From: Zeus faber
Lineage: Eukaryota; Chordata; Actinopteri; Zeiformes; Zeidae
Direction: 5' to 3'
NCBI GenBank assembly: GCA_960531495.1
Contig: OY482853.1
Span: forward strand, 26,548,911-26,612,910
DNA: 64,000 nt
Part shown: one piece after another, positions 1 to 20,150 of the stretch
Numbering within the stretch: the first letter of the stretch is position 1
Layout: each line of letters opens with the position of its first letter
Program-made: the position numbers and the translations under genes
Notes under the pieces: generated by a model
Told to the model about the DNA's origin: nothing
What the model saw: only the letters and a program-made list of their open reading frames with translations
Databases searched by the model: none

Positions 1-101
1 CTAGCCGCCAACTCCGAGCGGCCGAGGCCGGGCGAGAACACCGCCGGGTGGCCGGCTGTCATCGGCCTTCCGCAGCTCTCCTTTCGGATTTTAACGCGAA
101 G
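1..101 (+). other. fbxo46: Probable 5' non-coding exon of fbxo46 (may continue left of the window)
   Basis: GC- and CpG-rich sequence ending in a strong donor (aag|gtaagactgg, gt at 102-103). No ATG-led frame is maintained. It lies upstream of the fbxo46 coding exons on the same strand, and a good acceptor sits at 5509. I infer that it is the first untranslated exon and part of the promoter CpG region. No transcript evidence is available, and the true start may lie outside the window. Confidence 0.5.
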
Positions 102-2918
102 GTAAGACTGGGTGGCCGGCTACTAATAACTACGTAGCCAAGGCTTCGATTGTAGCATGTAGCGAAGGTGCTAGTTAGCCTTGTTAGCCCGTGTCCCCAT
201 TACGGCTCAGGTAAGCAGGGCTAGCCAGCTTGCTATTGATGCTTTTTAAAGGACGATAAGACTATTGCCAACTATTAAGAGGTATGAGATCCACACGAGT
301 CTAGGAAATGTTTAACCCAGTGTATCAGTATTACAGTATAAAGAGTACCCATTCTTATTTTATTCACTATGCAAACTTGCACGTCTTCCAAATTTTGACA
401 GTGACTACTTTATACAGAGGTTCATTGTTTGTTCGTTTTTAGGTTGATTGTGTACTCGCATTTTTTATATTTATATATTTTATATATTATTACGCTGTTA
501 TTGCCTGTTTTGATGTGCTCTACCTGCTCTATCGCTTAGAAAAACAAGTGGCCACTTCCTTGAGGGTGTGATGGTTTATGACATTACAATGCACCAGCAC
601 CTGCCTGGTTGGATCCAAAATAGAAACAACCTCAAACTTAAAAGGTTCAGTTTCTGTTCAGTTGATTGTAACCAACACATGCCTTATATGATTACAGTTA
701 TTTCTAGAGACCGGGTTAATGTTTCTACATTTCCAAATCGTAATTGAGTTGATCTTTGACCAACTTGAAAGCGTTGCTTGTTGGTAAGATGGAAAGGAAA
801 TAAGACTACAAATAGTTTGAGTAGTTTAATCAATTTTTTACATTACATGTGATACAACTGCCGCCTTAAGAAGTCTGATTGTAGTCAAATAGGGGACATT
901 TGTGAGACACATATGGGGTTCATGAGCTTTTTACTGACTTGCATTTAAACTTATTTGGCACTTGACATGAATGCCCAGTTCCTATTACTGCATCTCATGT
1001 ATGATTGTAATGCGTACACAATGTAAGCTCATAGTTTGAGGTTTCCCCTCAAATGTCCATGTCGTGATGGTGTTTTGATGCCCAGTCCATGGCAGGTTGA
1101 CGGTGTGTGTGCAGTGATACAACAGCTCATCGAGCAGGCGCCGCACCCTCAGCCCGCCGGCCAGTCGAGGTCCTGCTCTAGATGGATTGACTGAAGGGCC
1201 ACTTTAAATGATGGTGTCCCTGGACGGGCTGCTGGAGTGATGCAGTCAGTCCTTTTGTTGTGTTTGAGGGTTTGTTGCCGAACTACCCTGTGGCCATACT
1301 CGTGTTGCATTGTCTCCTCAGACGGAGAACGCAAACACACACACACACACACTCTGAGCTAAGGCTTCCTGGCATGCTTGCTAATATCACTTGTCTGGGT
1401 GTCTATAAGTGTGTCTGGGGGGGTTATGTTACTTTTATTACGTAAAGTTTTAGTTTGCAAATTTGACTATTTAAGTTGTAACCAAAGATCTATGCCCTAA
1501 ATCTGTTAAGAAACAATGTGGAAAGACCCATTAGATACCAATGTAACTAATTCAACTTAAATTGAGGAGTGGGATGTGTTAGGGAGTGTGCGCATCAATT
1601 CTTAGGCGAAGGCAGAGTGCCCAACCAACCAGAATTGTTTATTGGGTAATGATTATCAGAACTGAGGTTACGATGCATTTCATGATGTTATTCTCTTTTG
1701 AAATGTTTATTATTATTTTAGTTTGCCATATGCAGAGTGCCAATACAAATACTATTACAGTAAGTTTGCTGTCACTGATTTTGAAGACCCTTTATCTTCT
1801 ATTATTTTCAGCTCCATCAATGAATTCACTGCTTTTAAACAAAATTTGATATGAAAATGTCAGTGTCAAAAATGGAACCGGACCTCACTTGGAGCACTCG
1901 CAGTATCACAGTACGTTGCTGTCAGAGCTTCTTTTTATCTATTTATTTTTTAATGACAAGCACTTTATTGGACCTGATTGGACCAGTATTCTATCTTTAC
2001 AACCCTAATAGTAAGATTGTCCATTTGTTTCTTGTACATTGAGTTTCCCAATGTCAGAATAACTACACCGTAAGTACACAAGATAGGTTGAATAACATAG
2101 TCTATATTATTATCATAATGCAGGTTAGTAAGGTGAACATTGCTGTGCGGAATACGGCTATCTACCATCTATGGTTGGTTCACAATAATTCAGTTTTATC
2201 AATCCAATCCTCTCAGACATCTCTAGTAGGGATGCATCGATCCCACTTTCAGTCCTGATACCGAAACCTGGGCTTTGGGTATCAGTCAATACCAGTGTTA
2301 AATTAATAAGCTGTATGAGGAAGAGACTGGGAATCCTTTATGTGTAAGGCAACATCAGGCTCGACTTCAACATTGCAATATAAATATCAACATAAACAGG
2401 ATTGTCTCATCCTATATCTTGTATGAAAATAAATATGTAAAAAAAAAAAAAAAGGAACAGAATGTGCATCTCTAGCCAATTAAACCGAAGGAACTAGCTT
2501 TTTATCTCCAAATAACATCTGTTGCACACATCTACTTCGCCCCTTCCACTCAATATAATTCTTCCGACTTACACCTGTTGTTCAAAGTGTACTCTAATGA
2601 TATATAAGAAGAAAGGTGATTTGTGTTTTTAATGAGCATGAGCTACTTTTGATTCCGGTTAAATGGTGAATGTATATGGGACCTTAAGATGTAGGCCTCT
2701 GTTCTGCTTTTATAGCAGTGCATAGTGGTATAGCTGTGGTGTTGTTGGCTGCATCTGGGCTTGGATGGGATTTGGTGGATTAGGCCTATGCAAAAAGCTT
2801 AAAGCCAAACCCAAGCCTCCGTTTTCAAGAATTGTTTCAAATAAGGGGGGCAGGGGGTATAACTGGCGGACTCTAAATTGTAGCCTACATCAGCTGTTTA
2901 ATGATAATAAAAGAGAGA

Positions 2919-2963
<45 letters not shown>

Positions 2964-4496
2964 TGAGAGAAGAGGGAGATCCCTGTACATATCACCCAAA
3001 AAAATCACTGCATTCCAATAGGCAGGCCCATAATCGAGAAATGGTGACTTCAATATCTGCTGATCAATCTTTCTGCGTACCTGTCTGTTATTACATTCTT
3101 GTCATGGATGGACCGTCAGTCCATGTTGAGATGCGGAGTCACAGTGAGCGAGCTGGATGACGGAAGATGAAAAGCAGTGCGGGAATAGATGACACGCAGG
3201 TTGGGCAGCAGGAGAGTGAGTGAAGGGAAGTACCATGAAAAGGCTTCACCCCCCCCCCCCCCCCTGACAGCATAATCTGTCTGCTCTTCCCCGAGCTGTT
3301 GCTCTGTGATTATGGAAGAAGCATTTGAAATTGGTTTCACAACGTGCGTGGGCAGCCTTTGCATTTTACCTCTCAGCAATGCCATTAGTCCAGAAGTACG
3401 AAGCCCCACCCAAACAGATGAGCAAAAGAAAGACCTCTTTTTTAAAGCATATGGATTTCATGTGTATGGTGGGTTTTAATTAGACAATAGGCTAATACCT
3501 CTTTAAAACTCAAGAGACACAAAGGTAATGAATTGGCAAAGTCCTTGTGATATTACACAGTACAATACAGGGCATTTAGGTGATACATAGCTTGCGCCTA
3601 TTGTCTAAACATACAAATAAAGTAAATGTATTTATTTTATTGAAATAAATTTAGATTCACAAAAAGGTGATTTAGAAATGCATTCTGTTCTGTTCTTCTC
3701 ACAGAACAAGTTAGACTGGAACTGTTCGTATTTTGGATGAGATCAGCTTTTCTCTAAGACACGCCTATGTTGTGATTCTTTTACCTCACTGACTTACATG
3801 AAACTCCAAAAACTGTTGGCTGTGCATCTTGCCAAATGGTGTGCTGAATGCATTGTCTGCCCAGAACCTACATGTAGATGACTCCTATTCCCTCACTGTA
3901 GCAAGGGATGACGACAATTAAACAGAATGGAAATATTTGCTTGTTACTGTGCAGTTAGCGTGTCATTTAAACTGTGTTGAACATAAAGGACAGTCAGTAT
4001 GATTCATCATGAATCATCTAACCAGTATTTAACACTGAGCAAAATAAGTGTAGTGAGTGTTTTGTATGGAAGTGCATGCAGGAAATTCTAACCAATGTTT
4101 CTAATTGTGAAATTATTAGGTAGGTTCATGAAAACAAAGTCCTTGTCAGTTACATTATGTAATTCATCAGTGTGTTAAGGTTGGTTAATTAACCCCACTT
4201 AAAGCGCAGCACTTAAAATATTGAGATGAAGTGTAACTAGAGGTTTAAGCTGTTTCAAAGCCGAGGTCTTTAAATCGGCAGCGAGCTCAACATGTTGCAC
4301 CGTCACCCCTAGCTTCTCTCATCCCCCCTCCGCTTGCATGCCGGCACGTTCCTGGCAGCCCTTACCTCTGGCACAGTCTGATGCAGAAGCAAGGCACTCT
4401 GGGTAGACTAAAGCCCCCTCCCTTGTAGCGTAGGCTCGATGTCAGGGAGATCGTGGGTGAGGCTATCGAAGGGCAACTACATCAATTTCACTACCC

Positions 4497-4527
<31 letters not shown>

Positions 4528-5509
4528 ACACCAGCAGCACGCAACCACTGTGTGTTAAAAATAGACCTAGCATATGCCTGCCCCTCCCTATGTTGCCTCT
4601 TATTAGTCAAGTCCTCTGAAGCACTGAGAGGAGGGGAGGAGAGCAGAGTCCATTTGGTGCATTTTGTACTATACTGCTTTAATCCCATCAGGCATACCCC
4701 AGACACAAGGCCTGAAATGGGATCCTTTTAATTTGATTGAAAGCCTCTATTGTGAGGGAATTGATCTCCACAATAAAGTATCTGATGTAATGGCTAATTG
4801 CATTTGGCTTAAGTAGCAGACTGATTGCTTAGGATATTCAGTTCTCACCACATTGGTGGCCGGTAGTGTTGGAATAGTGGACTGGGTTGCTTTCTGCTCT
4901 ATTGTCCAATTAGCACCTAGTGGCAAAATACGTGTTGTGACCTCAATGGGTCACTGACTATTGATCCTTCTACTGATTTGAATTGGTGGTCTAGTGATAT
5001 GAGCTTTGTTAAGATCAGGGGTTCCCAACCACCAGGTCATGGGGCATTTGCCACCAGGCCGTTAGAATGTTCTTTAAAAAGAAAAGTATTTTATTCGTTT
5101 GTAGATCTATTTATTTTCCCAGCTCCGCGCTAAATACGCAGCTTAATGGTGGCGGTTGGGGGTGCAGCGGTGGGGCCGGTTGCGGTACGCCTCACTCTGC
5201 TCGCCGGTCCTAAGTCGGGGGCGAAATTCTGAGTTTATTCTCAAAACGCAGGGGAACTTTTTATTTATTTTATTTTCTTTTAATGACCCTAATACGCTTT
5301 TATTGTAGATGTATTTAATCATTTTCCTCGTTGCGTAACGGAGATACACACACAGTCATCCACCCGTCCGTCCGTGAACATTTTATGCGCTGTGGTCTGG
5401 TCCATGATAAGAAAAAAAGTTGTGACTTTGCTGTTTGACAACTGTGTTGAGGTCCTCCTCTCACCCCCCCCCCCCTTTTATCTTGCCCCCACTTCTTGTC
5501 TTTACCCAG
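102..5509 (+). other. fbxo46 intron 1 (repeat-bearing, no gene seen)
   Basis: About 5.4 kb between the putative 5' UTR exon and the first coding exon. It holds a GT tract (2921-2961), a C run (about 3249-3265), a C run joined to CA repeats (about 4495-4530), and a possible hAT-like MITE at about 2226-2475 with ends resembling tagggatgca. A single hAT-type terminus (caggggttcccaacc at 5016-5030) has no partner end nearby. Open frames here are short and lack family features. Confidence 0.5.
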
Positions 5510-5514
5510 ATTGT

Positions 5515-5625
5515 ATGCCCACGGTAGCTGCTGATTCCAACAGCAGACGGCGCCCGTCAGGTTGGCACTGGGTCAGGGAGCAGAGAATGAGAGGTCCAGC
5601 TCTGGATTCCTGCCAGCCAGCCTAA
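5515..5625 (+). other. Upstream ORF in the fbxo46 leader
   Basis: After the acceptor tttacccag (5501-5509), the leader has an ATG at 5515 opening a 36-codon frame that stops at 5623-5625. Two more ATGs (5626 and 5634) follow, both out of frame with the main start at 5660. A scanning ribosome therefore meets three upstream starts. This could lower translation of fbxo46; that effect is inferred. Confidence 0.45.
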
Positions 5626-5659
5626 ATGCCGTTATGCCCCGTTGGTTGTCCGCTCCCTG

Positions 5660-8202
5660 ATGGACCGAGACCCCTTCTCTCACATCCGCCTGTGGTGCCC
5701 ACGGCCCTTCGGCACCTACTCCCAGAACAAGGCTCGCAGCACGGGCTCGGGAGGCAGTGGAGGAGGGGCAGGAGCCCCCTCTCTCTGCAAGGCTGAGCCG
5801 TTGTCAGTGAGCAGGAGCTCACTGGATGGCGGTGGAGATGCAGGGATGATGGTGGGGGGCCAGCAGGAGAGTGTAGATGGGGAAGATGACGCAGGCTCAG
5901 AGAACACTCCACCTGACCCTGAGCTCAGTTCCAGTTCCCTGACACTGAGCCAGGCCCCTCCACCCTCCTCAGCCCCACCCTCGCCACCCTCCTCCGGGGC
6001 CCAGATGGAAGATGGCCGCGTGCTGTTGGACACCTGGTATGTCATTAAGCCGGGAAATACCAAGGAGAAGATTGCCTTCTTTGTAGCTCACCAGTTCAGT
6101 GGAGCTGGGCTGCCCAGACCAAGCGCCATGAAGGTAAGAATGAGCTACTGCTGACTGGAAACACATGTGGTAGTTATTCATAGGTCAATTTTCAATATGT
6201 TTAGCATTTTCTGTTGGACACTTTGTCAACTGCAAAACACTAACTGGTAGCTGTTGTTTAAGTTAATATTTGTAGTTGCAGTGTAGTATAATTTTATGTG
6301 TAAATTGTAATATCAAAGAGTAAATTCTAAAACTTTTTTTTTTTTTTTTTTTGTCCTCCTAAGGTAAAAGGTAACTGGGCGACGGACTGCAGTAAGGCCA
6401 AACGGCGAAGGCGCTGCTCTTCCTACGAGCCACCAACACGCTCGCAAACCTCCTCGGACCCCCACCGCAATCATGAACTCACGATTGCCACTGATGTGCC
6501 CTCCAGCCCCGATGAGCCACCGCTTGGAGGGGTGAATGAGACGGACCTGCTGTCTGTGGCGGAGATGGTGGCTTTGGTGGAGCAGCGGACGGCAATGGCC
6601 CTCCAGGGGATGGTGACGGTCCAGGACAACCAGCAGCAGAATCACCAGCCTCTGAGCTCCAACGGCCAGGGCCTCTCCTCCCACCAGCATACCGTTCTCC
6701 AAAGCACCGTGTCGGACCCATCACCCATGGTCTTCTTGTCAGGTTCAGACCACCAGTCCTCGACAGAACCAGAGGGATCTTCTCCCATTCAGACAGACCA
6801 GGAGCTGGAGGAGCAACAGCAGGAGTCCTGCAGGGTGGCTGAGGCCATCGCACACTTTGAGTCCCAGAACCTGGAGAACAGGCTGCGGCTGGCCTCCAAC
6901 AATGGAATGGACTCTTCTGACCGGCAAAGGGGGCATAGGAGAGAAGGGGAGTCTGCGGCTGGAATTGCAACCCCTCCTCCACCCCCTAACCAATGCCACG
7001 GAGAGGTGAGGATAGCTTTTCGGGTGTCGAGCCTGGACTCTCGGTCCCAGTCGGAGCCCGCTGGCAGGCCCCGCTGTATGTTTATGAGTTGTGGCGGGGG
7101 GAGCAGCCAGGCAGGGGCCAGGGCCAAAGAGAAGATCACCTGCGACCTCTACCAGTTAGTCAGCCCTTCGTCACGAGACCCCAGCAGCCTGCTTCTTGCA
7201 GCCGCTTCAGCGCCTGCCAAACAAGATGGAGACCACCAACCCCCAGATAGGCAGGCATGCAGCAGTCCAGATCCGGCCCAAGAGCTTTGCAGTGGGGAGA
7301 AGAAGGCCGCCGGGGGAGGTAGAGAACGAATGACCGGTTTCCATGTTGAGGTGGTGGTGACCGGCGCTGTGGATCAGTGTGTCTTCTACGGAAAGGACAG
7401 CACTGAGAATGTCCAAGAGGAGACTGTGTGCTTTGCGATGCCGAGTGGTGGCGGGGGTGCAGGTAGCTCCCCAGATGCACTGTCAGATGACCCCCCTCCC
7501 GGCCAGCTTTTCTTTCTCCAACCCCCCCGGGGTCCAGAGGAGGATGGGAAAGGAACGGGCAGCGGGTCAGGAATGTGCTCTTTGGACTGTGCCAACAATA
7601 ACAGCAGCCCAGGAGCAGAGGTGGTGGTTGGCCAAGGCGAGAGGGTCACGCGGCCCGAGTCTCCGCTGGCCAGCGTGGGGGTGGTGGAGGACTGCACGGA
7701 CCCCTCGCTGTGTCGCCTGTACCGGCACGTCTCGCACGACTTCCTGGAGATCCGCTTTCAGATCCAGCGCCTGCTCGAACCCCGCCAGTACATGCTGCTG
7801 CTCCCAGACCACATCATGGTCAACATCTTCAGCTACCTGCCCACACGCTCCCTGGCCGCTCTCAAGTGCACCTGCCACGACTTCAAGGCGCTGATCGAGA
7901 CGTACGGGGTGCGGGCGGTAGATTCTCGCTGGAACCAAGACCCCCTCTACCGGGACGACCCCTGCAAACAGTGCAAGCGGCAATATGAGCGCGGGGACGT
8001 TTCCCTGTGCCGATGGCACCCCAAACCTTACCACCACGACCTGCCTTATGGACGCTCTTACTGGATGTGCTGCCGGCGGACAGACAAGGACACGCCGGGC
8101 TGCCGCGTCGGGCTGCATGATAACAACTGGGTCCAGCAGCCCACTGACGGCACCCAGACAGTCCGCGCCAAGAGGGAGGAGCGGAGGGAGGAGGCCAGGT
8201 AG
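5660..8202 (+). CDS. fbxo46: F-box only protein 46 (SCF ubiquitin ligase adaptor)
   Basis: CDS join(5660..6133, 6364..8202), 770 aa. The first exon ends in phase 0 at aag|gtaaga and the second begins after cctcctaag, preserving frame. The start at 5660 is chosen because the protein then opens with MDRDPF and WCPRPFGTYSQNK, as in vertebrate FBXO46; an in-frame upstream extension has no ATG. A basic stretch (SKAKRRRRC) follows the splice junction, then a long low-complexity Ser/Gly/Gln region. The F-box lies at about residues 636-680 (LPDHIMVNIFSYLPTRSLAA). After it comes the Cys-rich FBXO34/FBXO46-type C-terminus (DPCKQCKRQYERGD, YWMCCRRTDKDTPGC). F-box proteins bind SKP1 and bring substrates to SCF ligases. 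At 770 aa it is longer than the human protein (about 600), mostly in the disordered middle. Confidence 0.95.
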
Positions 8203-8790
8203 AGGGGGAAGAGAGGTCGACCTCCTCCATTTCCAGCATCCCTCCTCCCGTCTCCCCTTCCCTCTGTTTTTAGGAGGAACAGAGAGAGCACAGGCATTAA
8301 GTGGCACTCCAGGACTGTTTGTTTGTTATTTTTTCCAGCGCTCCTCTCGTTTCCCTCGTAAGAGGGCAGGATGAGGGGTAAAGAGAAGTCTCCTTGCCTT
8401 TTTTTTCTTCTATTTAAACCTCTCAGCCACGAGCCATGTGCTCGCTCTGTTTCTCTCCGCCTGTGCTACAGTGTGCAGTGGTGACATCATTGACAGTTAG
8501 TATATCAGGGTTGGGGTCCACTCCTCAGTCAACTCTTTGTCTGCCTCTTTCTGGATTTAAGTTTAGAAGTCTACACTCGGCTGAGCTTAGCATTCATGAC
8601 GTGAAGCATCGCAATGTATTGTTCTAGAACCTGTTTAATGCTCCTGTTATGGCCAATTCTCATACCTGTTTTGTGTTGTGAATTGTACCCATAAACACCC
8701 ATGTTGGCTGTGCAATGGTGCTTCACAGGGATGAACAGCACAAGGTCCTACAGATGTGTTCTTTTTGTTGGTGGAATGTCCTGCGTTTAT

Positions 8791-8796
8791 AATAAA
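8791..8796 (+). promoter_or_regulatory. Polyadenylation signal of fbxo46
   Basis: Canonical aataaa about 590 nt after the fbxo46 stop codon, followed by a GT-rich stretch. It is the first canonical signal I see downstream of the gene. Confidence 0.55.
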
Positions 8797-8799
8797 AAT

Positions 8800-10404
8800 G
8801 TGATTGTATAGAACTAACTTGAGTTTCTGTTCTACGAGACTGCAACTCACCTGTCCCATGCCATGAATTTCTTTCTATTTCTATGAATGTGCTGTAACAT
8901 TCTCTCTTCTACAGCCCCCTTATTAATGCTGCTGCAATCATTGCCTCTCGCACAGACGTTCACTCTGTAATAGCCATACTTTTGGCCGACAGCAGGCTCT
9001 GGTCTCTCCCCTCTAGCCTGTCTCACTGGCCACTGAGATCCATCCTTGTCATCCTGTCGGAGCTGACCCCAACCTTGCTTACCAGCCATGCAGGAGAACT
9101 GACGCAGACTTTTTGGTTTACAGAGGATTATGGGAGAAAGTATATTGAATGAGAAATGAAAAACAGACAAATGGGAGGAGTGGAGGGGCAACTTGATGTC
9201 ACTTTGCGCAAAGGCCTGATGTCACTTTGTATGGTTTGATTGACTTGCTTGTTTGCTATTTTTGTTACTTTGTTTGATTGTTTTATTAGGGTGTGTGTGA
9301 GGATGTTTGCTGTTCATTTTATCTTTTTGAGGACTGTGTTCTCCCAGTATCATGCCCCCCCCCTCACCCACCCACACACACACACACACTTAAAATATCT
9401 TATTTACTTAAGATATAAGTATCCGTTTTAACCGCTGAACTCTTATGCTCCTGTTCCCTGTCATCCTCAGTTTGATTGAGCAAAGGTTTGCCTAGTCTTA
9501 CTTTGGAGCGGGTGAAACCAATGACCAGACCATAGAAATTCTGTACACCAGCTTCCAGCCTTAAAACCCCCTACCTCTTGATCCACCCTGTAGGAGAATG
9601 AGGCGTCGGATGGCTCTCAAGAGGTCGAGTTTAGTAGGTGTTGCATGGGAGCTCGTAAGCAGCTCGACCTCTGGTGGCGACTGGACTCCATGCGAGTCTT
9701 TTCAAGTGTCCGCGACTACAAGCTTAGGTATTTGAAACAGTGCCTATAGACGGGTCTGACTCCTCATTCTGTCTCCTCCAGCTCACCCCTCCTGCTTTTA
9801 CACAACCCACCCCCGCCCCTGTGAGCTGACCGACATGGCAGACATAAAGGACTTGTTCTGGTGAATGATGTAGAGTGCATGGAAATGGGGACAAAAGTAT
9901 GGGAGGCATGGGAGAACTCTGTAGGTTCCCGATGTGTACAATGCTAATGGGAAATATCTGCTTAAATAAAAACAAAAGTGATGATTAAACTGGAAGCCTG
10001 CACTCTGCTCAGTTTTTGACAGACGAGGTTCAAGGGTTAACTTGACCCATACTATTCTAGAAATGATTATATTGGTGGTGTTCAACCTGTACATCTTCTC
10101 TGGAACAGTTGGTTAGCTGACGTTTTTTTTTTTTTTAATAATCGAACATTGATCAAATGGGTCACTGAAGATCCAGAAGAACTGTCTACTGCAATGTAAG
10201 AGGTTTGAAGGAAGAACTGTCTCATACAGCAAGGACTTGATTATATTTTCTCTGGTGCGGTTTAATCAGCTTGACAGAAGACAGTCATGCCACCATTTTG
10301 TAGCTCGGCACTGCTTTCTTTTTAACGGGGCAAATAATGTGCACACCCTGTCATGGCGAGTGCTGCGTAGTATCCGGTGCATGATCATTTCTGAATCATT
10401 TGCT
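8800..10404. other. Intergenic, fbxo46 to slc5a2 (convergent)
   Basis: Between two genes transcribed towards each other. It contains a C run with CA repeats (about 9355-9388) and a T run (about 10123-10136). No conserved frame, RNA gene or recognisable transposon was seen. It probably includes 3' UTR of both neighbours. Confidence 0.4.
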
Positions 10405-10410
10405 TTTATT
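10405..10410 (-). promoter_or_regulatory. Possible polyadenylation signal of slc5a2
   Basis: tttatt on the plus strand, which reads AATAAA on the minus strand, about 180 nt beyond the slc5a2 stop codon. Confidence 0.4.
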
Positions 10411-10589
10411 TTACACAGTTTAAGTAAAGAAATCATTGACAATTAAAGTTCTCATTCAATGCCTAGTGTCAGGTCTCGTCCCATTGGCGGTCCACTTTAT
10501 AAGAACTGACTCAGCACTCCACTGTACTTTGACACTAGACAATATCCAAACAATCGATACAATAAACTCATCTTTTAGGTGTTGGAATG

Positions 10590-17918
<7,329 letters not shown>

Positions 17919-18218
17919 CGCTCTGTCTGTGGCCTGATGCACCCGGCTCAACAATATACCTTTAATCTTTTAATCTAATGCAGGTGAAGATACTGCCAGA
18001 CTATTATTGGAAAAGCCGTCAGTCTAGCTCTATGAGTTCACTGAGGCTACTGGCCAGTACTGTGGGCTTGGACCTTTGGTCAGAAAAAGGAACACTGAGC
18101 AGATTCAGCAGAATATCAACGACACTAAATATTAACACCACAGTACGAAAAAAAGCCCCTCAGTCAGGTTTCAGTGGTTTTCACTTGTCATCCTGCTTTG
18201 CCTATGTTCTACCAACTA

Positions 18219-19093
18219 CACTCACTGAGCACTTTATTATGAACACTATACTTATACTGGGTGGGGCCTCCTTTTGCACTCAAAACAGCCTCAATTCCTC
18301 TTGGCATGGATTTCACAAGATGTCGGAAACATTCATTGAGATTCTTGTCCATGTTGACATGATTGCATCGCCAAATACCTGCGGATTTGTCAGCTGCACA
18401 TTCATGCTGCGAATCCCCCGTCACTTCCCAAAGGTGTTCTATTGGATTCGGATCCGGTGACTGGGCAGGCCACTGAAGAACATTGAATTCATTGTCATGT
18501 TCATGAAACCAGGTCGAGACGGCTTTTACTTTGTGTCGTGGTGCGTTACCATGCTGGAAGAAGCCATTAGAAGATGGTAAATTGGGGCCATGAAGGGATG
18601 CACATGGTCAGCAACAATACTCAAATAGGCTGTGGCATTCAAGCGAGGATTGATTGGTATTAAGGGGCCCAAAGGGTGCCAAGAAATAAGTCCCCACACC
18701 ATTACACCACCGCCACCGGCCTGTTGACAGTTGACACAAGGCAGGTTGGTTCCATGGATTCATGCTGTTGCCACCAAATTCTGACCTTACCATCTGTGTG
18801 CCTCAACAGAGATTCATCAGACCAGGCTACGTTTTTCCAGTCTTCAACTGTCTATCAGTAGTTACAGAAATACTCAAACCAGCCCGTCCGGCACCAACAG
18901 TCATGCTATGGTGGAAAACACTGAGATCACATTTTTTCCCCCCATTCTGATGATTGATGTGAACATTAACTGAAGCTGCTGACCTGTATCTGTATGATTT
19001 TATGCACTGCACTGCTGCCACACAATTGGCTGATTAGCTAACTGCATGAATAAGTAGGTGTACAGGTGTTCCTAATAAAGTGCTCAGTGAGTG
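18219..19093 (-). mobile_element. Tc1/mariner-type transposon copy, decayed (family A)
   Basis: 875 bp with matching inverted ends (CACTCACTGAGCAC at the left, GTGCTCAGTGAGTG at the right) and TA flanks at 18217-18218 and 19094-19095. The minus strand carries broken pieces of a DDE transposase, including the catalytic-region signature SPDPNPIEHLWEV and a C-terminal piece MPRGIEAVLSAKGG. Stops and frameshifts interrupt it, so it is not active. A shorter copy lies at 47936-48485. Confidence 0.85.
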
Positions 19094-19095
19094 TA

Positions 19096-20150
19096 TAAGC
19101 TCATTTGATCCTCAGTTGGGTAAATAAACAAAGCAATAGTAAGCAAATAGTTTTTTTTATTATCCAATAACACTGCTGTCATCAAAATATCCATTTGCCA
19201 TTCAGTTCAAAAACATCAGTTCCTATAAATGAGATGACTCACTCGACCTGAATGTGTGTAATGGCGAGGGGTATGAAAAATTCATGATCAAGAAATGTCC
19301 TCACATTACATTTAACCTATCAGCACACGACTCTATTAGAATAGGAAAGACAATCTGCATTCAGGCAATCATAACCTCCAAGCCAGGTACCGTGAAAGCT
19401 CCAGCCTGGGAGTGCTAAGGTAAAATTCTAACCTTCACATTTACTGCTGATTAATTCTCTAAATTGAATCCGTTTTCAAACCAGCCTCGAGAAAGGAAGT
19501 TTAAATGAAAATATTACTACAAAGATCATTCATGGAGGGAGGGGGGTTGGGGGGGCAAAATAAACACATTCATGGCCTTTCTCCTTTCTTGATCTTAAAA
19601 TAGGTTTTCAGTGTCCCCCGTCCTGGCAAATGGAAGCTGAGGATACATTCAAGTACAGGTCCCCTGACACCTTGTTGGCCCCACTGGCTCGCTGTTGGTC
19701 TACTTGTCTGGATGTATAAATTACTTTAAAAACCACTTCTGAGATTTAGGACTAGATTAAAAATAATTAAAAATAAAATAACATTGATACTCCAATATAC
19801 TTCAATTCCATTTTTCAATTTCTTAATTGATTTAGTAAATTGTAACATTGACACTGTGTTATGAGAGTTATGCAACCATTTTAGTTATCTCATATCTGTA
19901 ATGGACTGTATTTGTGCTGCGACATTTTTTGTAAAGCGCATTAGATTGTACATTGAAAAGTTGGTAGCAATTAAGTATAAAAATGTCAACATATCGATAT
20001 ACAATCGCATCGTGACCATTTGTATTGAAATTAAAACGAATCGTGAGATCCTGCCCCATAACCAGCAGTACTCAGATTGTCTAGAACACTCACTTCCTCA
20101 CAAATTGATGTTGATCATTAATATTACATGATTGATGATGGTGAAGAGTA
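19096..20150. other. Intergenic, no feature seen
   Basis: AT-rich sequence between the Tc1-like copy and the nested MITEs, upstream of slc5a2 and downstream of the Kelch gene. It has a short G-rich run (about 19535-19555). No conserved coding frame or RNA gene was seen. Confidence 0.4.

Noticed and set aside
7567-8307. A 246-residue minus-strand frame over fbxo46
   Set aside because: It is antisense to the F-box exon, which has clear family motifs on the plus strand.
18219-19093. Active transposase gene
   Set aside because: The transposase reading frame is split by stops and shifts into short pieces; only a decayed copy is supported.
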